Shown: positions 45,501 through 54,500 of the stretch, piece by piece
How the letters are laid out: each line of letters starts with the position of its first letter
Position numbering within the stretch: the stretch's first letter is position 1
Assembly (NCBI GenBank): GCA_963556255.1
Contig: OY744616.1
Location: forward strand, 29,413,908-29,477,907
Length of the DNA stretch: 64,000 nt
From: Allolobophora icterica
Lineage: Eukaryota > Annelida > Clitellata > Crassiclitellata > Lumbricidae
Direction of reading: 5' to 3'
Made by a program: the position numbers and the translations under genes
The notes under the pieces: generated by a model
The model's input: only the letters and a program-made list of their open reading frames with translations
Told to the model about the DNA's origin: nothing
The model's database searches: none

Positions 45501-48500
45501 CAGCGGCTATAATTATCAAACTATCATACGGTAACTCCATCCACTGGCCAAATCTGAACTGCAATAATTTGTCAACTGCACTCAGCAGTCATCTCTATAA
45601 CCGGCTCTCCAGAACTGCAAATATTTAAACTATCGTGCGGCAACTTCACGCACCTCTAATGGCTCCTCCAAGACGGCAATAGGCACGCACGCGTCGGCAG
45701 CTTTTATAGCCTTCCAGTTTCGCGCCACTGGCATCCAGGGTTATCGGCTTGACTATTTTGGCGGGAACAGCAACTGCGGCAGCAGCAGCACATCGACGCA
45801 TCGACAGCAGCAGCGTCGGCTGCAGCAGCAGCTCTGCTGTTTCGCGCCACTCGGATGACTCACCACCCAAGCTAGCAAAGGCATGGAAATTGGCGGGAAA
45901 ACTTAATACACGAGGCCGTATAAATATATTGCCAATAAAATAAAAATACGTATAATTAAACGTCTGTGGCGTTTCAAAAACGCTACATCAATTCCTTACA
46001 GGAGTTTGACTTTAAACAGCGCTAACGACCAATCGCTTAATTCTTCGTATATGTTACAGCAATTCGTAAAACCACGGATTTTGTAAAATGCCTGAAATTT
46101 TTAGGGAATTTGTAAAATCCCTGATTCACCCAGGCACTTTACAAAATCCCTGAAAAAACAAGGGATTTTGTAAAATCCCTGAAATCACAGGACGAAAATT
46201 TGACAGATTGCCTGAAATGAAAATGACGAACTTAATCGAAGTTTATTATGCAAAAACGCCCTCTTTTCAAAGGTTTATCATTTTTAGATGGTATTTTATT
46301 TAAAGTTCAGTTCTCAAGTTGAAAACCAGGGATTTTGTGAAATGCCTGAATGTTTATTATGCGAACAAGCCATATTTTAAAAGGAGTCACATTTTTAGAT
46401 GGTATTTTATTTTAAGTTCAGTTCTTGAAAGCTGCAGCAGTTTTCTGTTTTCACACGACATACTCGAATGACATTGACTGTTGCACTTGATTTATTAATT
46501 TTTAATTGACAGATTAATTTTAGAACTGACCTAACCAAAGGAAAACCAGAAATGAAATAGTGCTGGCTGCGTTTTAATTCATAGCAAGGGTACTCGTCTG
46601 ACCATAGTCCTAATCTCAGCCAGTCGTAGATAGGCCTATTTCGGTCAACTTCTAATTGCTGTGACGGCACATCAAAGAATTATAAGGAAACAGATAATCA
46701 AAGTTCACTGGGCGCTGCAAGACAAATAGGTGCAAATTTTTAAAGGAAAGGTGAAGTTGTCGATCGGTTGGCCTATTGTTAATTAATTTGTGAGGTATCA
46801 ATAACTTCAATTATCCTGCAACTTCAAAGTTCTCTGGACGCTGTAAGACAAATAGGTGCAAATTTTTCAAAGGGAAAGTGAAGTTGTCGAGCCGGTTTAA
46901 CACCAAATTGTTAATCTGGCTCGACAACTTCACTTTCTCATGAAATTTAATCTGTCAATTAAATATTAATAAGTCAAGTGTAACAGTCGATGTCATTCTA
47001 GTATGTCGTGTGAAAACAGAAAAACCGCTTTTGAGAACTGAACTTAAAATACATGGTCAAAATTGGTCATACCATGTACAAATGGTAATCCTTTAAAAAT
47101 AAGGTTTGTGTGCATAATAAACATTCAGGCATTTTACAAAATCCCTGGTTTTACAACTTGAGAACTGAACTTTAAATAAAATACCATCTAAAAATGACAA
47201 ACCTTTGAAAATAGGGCTTATTTCCATATAAACTTCGATTATGTTCGTCATTCATTTCAGGCAATCTGTCAAATTTTCGTCCTGTGATTTCATGGATTTT
47301 ACAAATTCCTTGGTTTTTTCAGGGATTTTGTAACGTGCCTGAGTGAATCAGGGATTTTACAAATTGCTTAAAAATTTAAGGCATTTTACAAAATCCCTGG
47401 TTTTACGAATTGCCTGTTAAATATACAAATTTTTATACTGTCAAACAATTCAGTTGCTATAATTTACGTATCAACGTCGCGTTTTATTCTAAACTTCGTT
47501 CTTCTGAATAAATAGAAAGACCCATCAAGGTTCAATTACAGTTCAACGGGATAACCGCAATCAGATCCCGTTGCTAATAGTGCTAAGACATTTTTAAAAT
47601 ATCATAACAGCATACAAAAGGGTTCATAGTTGCGCAAGAAATCGATAACTTTTCATATTAAAACACTATTCCTGATCAGATGAAATATACATGTACTCTT
47701 AAACATAATAATATAAACTTTTGGCAAAATTTGGGCTATATTCTAGATTCCGCGAAATGACCTGACACTGGGCTATTTATCTGACGCCAACTATGCAGCC
47801 CATAAGAAGATTCGATTCTTGTCGGTTATAACACATAGAAGAAGAAAGCGAGTGCCTGCGCTACGTATCACAATATAATTATACAGAAGACTTAACATTA
47901 TTCATCATGCACCACTTACCGGTTGCGGTGGCTAACAGAGCTCCGGCAGTAAACTGGGTAACTAAATGTACAATAAACCACAAGTTAAAATAATGGTAAA
48001 TGCGCATGCGTGTATGTATGTATGCCTGTATGTATGTATGTATGTTTGTATGTTTGTATGTATGTACATTAAGGTAAGAATCTTTATTTGATACCGACAT
48101 GAACTATGCAGCAATCTTTGAATTCAAGATTCATTTCTTGTCGGCTGTAATGCCTATTTACATACACGTGTGTTTAAATCAGTTGGATAGTCATATCTTT
48201 AGCACCTTGGAGATGTACAAAAACAAGCTACATTGATGCCCTGATGAAATTCATAAGTGTATATAGGCAAACACACAAAACTGCATACACATGTACATAC
48301 ATACAGACATGCGCATGCGTATATGTGTAGTATAGTGTAGCATAATAGGCAACACGAACTGGAAAGATTATGGTGACCGGAGGGTTGCAGGTTCGAATCC
48401 CACTCTAGCCGCTGCGTACGGACCTTGGGCAAGTCCTTCACTCGCAATTGCTCGTGGCGCTTCGGCGTGAAAATTCCGGCACAGTATCAAATGCTGTAGT

Positions 48501-51500
48501 CGGGAGCGCCTCTGAGTAGTAGTTGACTTCGAGAGGCGCTATAGAAATATCCGGAATAAATAAATAAAAAAAATAATAGGCAACACGAACTGGAAAGATT
48601 ATGGTTGCAGACAGAAATAGAGGTAGACAGAGATAGAAACCGTAAGAGGCAAATAGTCTCGGATACATGACTGCTACAACGATTTATCTATTCAAAACTA
48701 AATGAGCTAACAAATCTAGTGAATTTCATTCTTACCAGGTCTGCATTTGGGTTCTCCTTTTTCGAATTTAATCTAATAAATAGAAACAATAACTGATGAG
48801 AACTTTAAATCCATCATTCCTGGGTGCGGTGTGCCATCCAGTTTTTTTTCAATAAACGAATATATATATATATCATAATTTGTATTAATAAAAGGTGTTC
48901 TTTCAGTATAGCTCCAAAGATCAAGATCACTGAGAGAAAAAAACAGAAATTAACTGAGATTGATATTTTATAAAGTTTAACAATTTCCCGACTAAGATCA
49001 GTTGGATATAATAATCAGTAGACATAATCATAAATGAACTGTTCTTACCGAAAGAAGATCTTGATAAAACAGATCACAGCCGATCAGACTTATTATTATT
49101 CTGACCTTTAATTACTGTGGTTCAATCAGCGGATCGGTGACTTACTAGTAAAGGTTGTCTTGGTGCTACAGACTGTCCGGCTTGGTTCATTACAACGTAA
49201 CTGAACGTCATCGGTTGATCAGATCTGTAGTATCTGTCTATGTCGCAGTGGTCGATGTCTACGCGAATGATGTATTCGAAGCATTCTCCACTTTTTATAC
49301 AATAGCAGTCGGTGCTTCCTTGCTTACAAACGGCCTACAACAATTGGTCTATTGAACATTCTCTGAAAGAGTCGTCAACGGTTTTACTACATCTGCTGCT
49401 CACTACAGTTGGATGAACTACTCTAATTTACATCCAGTTGCATGGCGCTGAGTGGTTTTTTATTAGTTTTTATTGCGCATATTGTAAATTTAAATTTAAA
49501 ACGTGAAATTAAAATCAAATTTAAACTTAAATTTGTATTATCGTCAGAGTAAGCTTACATTGAGTAAATTAGTAAAACTAAATGCATCCGAACTGTATCC
49601 CATCACTTAAATCGCATCACAATAAAATGCGTGAGATTTACGCTTGATTAGATTCTTTCATTTGCATAAGCAATATACAAAATAAACATTCGATCCTTAC
49701 TAATGCTCTCTTTCGTCTCTTGTTGTCGGATCTCAGTTTTGTAGCCTTAACAGTGCCGCTAGTAATGTTAGCTGGTTGGTATGAAAGAGTAATCCAGTAT
49801 CGAACTTCTTCAATGCCACTCTGCATATCATGCGCCTTGATTTCAACACTAAAATAAAAAAGCTGGTAATGTTAGATGCCTGATGTGAAATAGTAATCCA
49901 GTAGTGGACTTCTTCAATGACACTCTGCTTATTTCAGCACTCAGATTGTATAAGACAAAGTCTACAAAAGACCAAGGTATTCCTGTCGTCGGTCCGGGTT
50001 CAGAAATGTTTAGCCAGAGGTCAAGATATAGCAGAGCCTGGGCGCAAGGATAACACGTTTAAGCTAAAAGCCAAACACCCACGTCTATTGTGGCGTACGC
50101 CCATCATGACCTTGAATAGTCCTCTAAAAGATTCGATGTGACGTAATAGATTATTCATATTTCTCTTTAGTCAAATTTTGCTCCAATAAGGAACCCACAG
50201 TTTTATCAGGCATCGCATAAAATTTCACCTGCTCGTGTATTCATCGTTGGAGTTTTCTCGCAGTACTGCAGGTGCGACGCTGTCGAACTCAGGCGGAGAC
50301 GTGTCGAAGCCGATCTGGATTCGATCCTCGTGATAATTGCCGACGACATCGAAGGCTCGCATCCAGATGACGACCGTGTCATTCGGGGTCAGCCTTGGCA
50401 TCACGAGTGTCGTCTGGAAGGCTTCGTGGCTATAACCGCCCCAGGTTGATTCCGTCAGTTCACTGATGGTATCGTTTTCTTCGCCGAAATCTCCACCTGG
50501 ATTCAAACCAACTCCACCTTGTTTGTCCACCTTGAAGGCCAGCCTGTATCCCACAGTGCCGTTGCTATGTTTCACTGCATGTATGGTTCTGTTGCCACCT
50601 TCGTTTACTAAGTCGTCATCGATCATCCTCTGCAAGGCCTCCACCCTGTATAACCATCCTTCACTAACATGCACCGGATTCGTATATCTACCCTTCCAAC
50701 TCAGGGTCAGTCTTGAGTTACCATCTTCTTCCTCCCTCAGCGTAGATGTTATCCATCTATATCCAGATTCTTTCGATGCCTCGTTCACTATCAGCAGTTC
50801 CTTGGTGGTTGTCATGTGGTTCTTGTCATCGTAGAGGACAATCTTTCTGGCTCTGGATGGATTCTGTGCCTTGTCGTATACAGTTAGTTCGATGGAGTAC
50901 ACACCAGGCGATGGAAAAGTGTACGTGAATTTTTTGATAGTATTTACGTTCAGTTCTTTTTCCGGTCTTTTAGGAGTTTGTAAAACATCACCAGATGATT
51001 TGAGTAACCGGTATATTTTCGCATGATACCTGTCTATTCCTGATTCGCTGTCAATCCAGTTGTAGAATTCGCCTTCAATGACAGCATTCTGAAACCCATT
51101 AGATATTGATGATATCAATACAACAATCAAAACTTTGCCTGGACTTGTAATTAACTACCTGATTAACTGACTTTCTCTGGACCTGTTGTAAATGATGCAT
51201 TGGTTGAGGGTTGTAGAATTCGGCTTTTGCAATGCGTGAAGTTTCCTTAAGGATTGGTATAAATATCTTATTTACACGGTTTGTGTTGCCAGCCTTCTTT
51301 AAAGCTCGTAAGTGTTCTTTGCTACAAAGAGTTTGAACTGTACTATATTGCTTAACCTAATGTGTTTGTTTGTGTAATGATTGATGAGTCAATAAACTGA
51401 TAATTGAAGCTCGTAATTGTTCTTCTAGAAAAGGTATTCTCTACTCAGAATTTGAATGTCTTTATTGCACACTGTTCACTTTGATACGATTAAATAGTTC

Positions 51501-54500
51501 TGACTGATTGACTAATTGAGTGAAATAACTAAGTGATTGACTGATCGACTTATTTGCTGAGTGACTGATTTATGCAAAAAAATAGCAGTTAAGCCTATGA
51601 CTTGGTTGGGTCATATTCCGAAATGTTACAAATTTCGTCTCCGAAAAACAGAAAAAATATTTTCCCCAAAATTGGTTGCAAGTGTTTTTTTTAGTCACGT
51701 ACATAGTTAAATTTAACTAATTTTAAAGAAATCCACTATATTTTTAATCACAAGTTAATTTTTTTTCAGAAATTATAAAGTGAAAACTCCTCTTTTTTCA
51801 TTGAAATCCGCCCTTTTTGTGTAATCATATTTAATCGCGGGAACCTGAAATATTCCTCTGGTGCTTATAAAATGGCAATTTCTTAAAAGTAGATGATGCC
51901 AGCATTAAGTAGGAATACAACTGGCCTTTCCTTCACACAATATATTAGTCTGGTGTCAAGAAATTAAGACATTTTTCTAAATTATTTAAAAAAAGAAATA
52001 TAATTTTCAGCTGCAGAAAAAAATCTGTGCAGCATTAGCTATAACTGTATGTTATATGCATTAGAAACAAGTTGAACAACATCTTAAGAGTTGATAGTAA
52101 ATTCTAATTACTTGCAATTTATTTTTATATCAAATAATTCACAAACAATACATGTAATTCACTCTGAGCAATGCGTCATTACCATCCGAGACATGATGCG
52201 ACTGTCATGAGAAAATAGCAAAAATCTGATGAATTCGGATGGTAATGATGAAAAACAACCGCGAATGGTAATGACAAAATGATGAAATTTAAAACAGCCG
52301 TCAAACATTTTCACGTGAATTACTCCATCAGATAAGTAATTTCAATCAGTTCAACAAAAGCGACAAATAAAACAAGTTGTCAATGTTGTAATCTACCTAA
52401 ACCAGGAAATACAACACTAGATGGTAATGAAGCAGAAATTTACTTTTCTTGTAATTTGGAACACACAAACTTAAATTAAAAATAAAATATTAGGGATTTC
52501 AACACAAATCTGTGTGATTCCATTAATAGTTGACAATATCTCGTTCTTGATGCTTTTCTTTTAGTAAGTAAGCACGTTCTGTAAAAGTTATAGGCTTCCC
52601 AAAAATTGGGATGGCTATGATGCTTATTTCCATGGACAAGTTTAAATAGGTCCAAAAAGAAATAAATATTATGAAAATGAGTCTCAATGTTTAATTATTG
52701 CATATGCTAGCTACCAATTAATCAAAATAATATACCTTTGTTACAGGTTGTAATGGAATAAATTTGCGTAAAAGCTTAATTTAATGCATTGTACACCGTC
52801 TCGGACATTGGATGGTAATGATATTTTGTATACATTTAGTAATTTTTTTCAAAATTTCCTAAATCTAGCAGCTAAAACAATGATGGGAAATGTTAATCTG
52901 TTCATTCTTTGAAGGATAGGCAAAAAAAATTGAAGAAAATATCTAAAAAACTCAAAAAACCAGCATGGGACATCGATTCTGCACTTTTCGGATAATGACC
53001 CGGTTGTGTGCTTTGGTATGACTAAGCATGCAGGAATCTCCGATGTTGATAAATATTTCCTTCTACTGTCAAAGCTCTAATAAAAAAAAAACCTGACAGC
53101 AGATGACGCTATGAATCAAAATGAGTAGAAATTTCAATTCGAGAAGGTGATGTAAAAAAAAACTTTGCTACATTACTTAATAAAGGGGCATTACACGCTT
53201 ATCACTAACTCAACTGCAATAAAGTGCAAGAATGCGTTTCATGTCTCTAACGTGACGCCTGATTCATATAATTAGATTCCATTGGCATGCTTTATTGTTT
53301 GAAAACACACATAAACTTCTTTGTGTATGATGGTAACAAAGAGTACTGGACGCGGAAGTCGTGCTCTTCATACTTAAAGGAATTAATATTAAGTGCACAA
53401 CCTCATACATCAAGCGTGACAAACAGATATGGTTAACAAAGATCAAACCTTGACTGCATCCTGTTTCAGATAGATGGCTGGGTCATTGCAGTTTTTTGTT
53501 TGACGACAATGTACTGGAGGTTTTGCATCTACCGCAAACAAAACCGATCTCTCGGTTACATTACTGCTGCCAATTTCTTCTGTTATACTTGGACTTCTGA
53601 GTTTCTTAAATCCACCTAAACGAGCGGACACTTTAACTCTTATCCTGAAAATAGAAAAGAGCCAGGAGCTTAGCGATACGACTTTTTTGTTTATGATACT
53701 GCTTTGATAACTGGAACTATGAGACCAATGTTTTCTAAAGATTCTTGCTGAAATCAACGACGCGCATACGAACTTCAATGAAGCGATTGATGTACATACC
53801 GAGCAGCAGAGGCGCCGGCAGCGTGATGCACTGGACGCACGTGCGTCCACCCACCAAATCAAATCAACGCAATGATTAGGCATCGCATCGAATTTTTTTG
53901 ACAATTTCACTGTGTAACTTTGGTTTACCGTACAGTATGTATATAAATAATATCATATCATATGCATGTGTTATGCTCTACTTTTATGACTCACTCTGAG
54001 TCATTTTCAGTGTATGACTACGAGTGGCAGACAGAGGACGGGTGTGGATGGGAGGAGACGGAGGTACGTGTGCGTCCAATTTTTTTAAGCTGGGCAGGCC
54101 CGAATTAAGAGGTGTTACTTAGGGTGCTGCAGCACCCGGGCCCGCAGTTTTGAGGGGCCCACAAGTACATTAATTTTTTTTATTCTACTTATAATTGGGT
54201 CCTGCGCTGATGACTATATAGGTAATCAGAGCACCGAGCCCGCACTAGCCTTAATGCGGCCCTGATTCCGGCGCTATATAATCTCACTCTACCGTAATCA
54301 AATTATCTGCAAAAGCGATCGATCGATCGCTTCAAATGAGACCTTCTGCTCTTATGCCTTACCCTGGTTGAACTAAGTGCTGAAACTTCCACTGCAAGAT
54401 GCTCTAAAACTCAACTTACGTAGAGTTTTCACTCAGGCTAACAACACCGAATTCACTCCAACTGATTGTTTTACTGGGACATTTCACGTTTTCTCTAGGA

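Noticed and set aside
53804..54277. Larger hAT element enclosing the 54.1-kb MITE (CAGAGGCGCCGG...CCGGCGCTAT)
   Set aside because: The ends are only loosely inverted and no target duplication was found.
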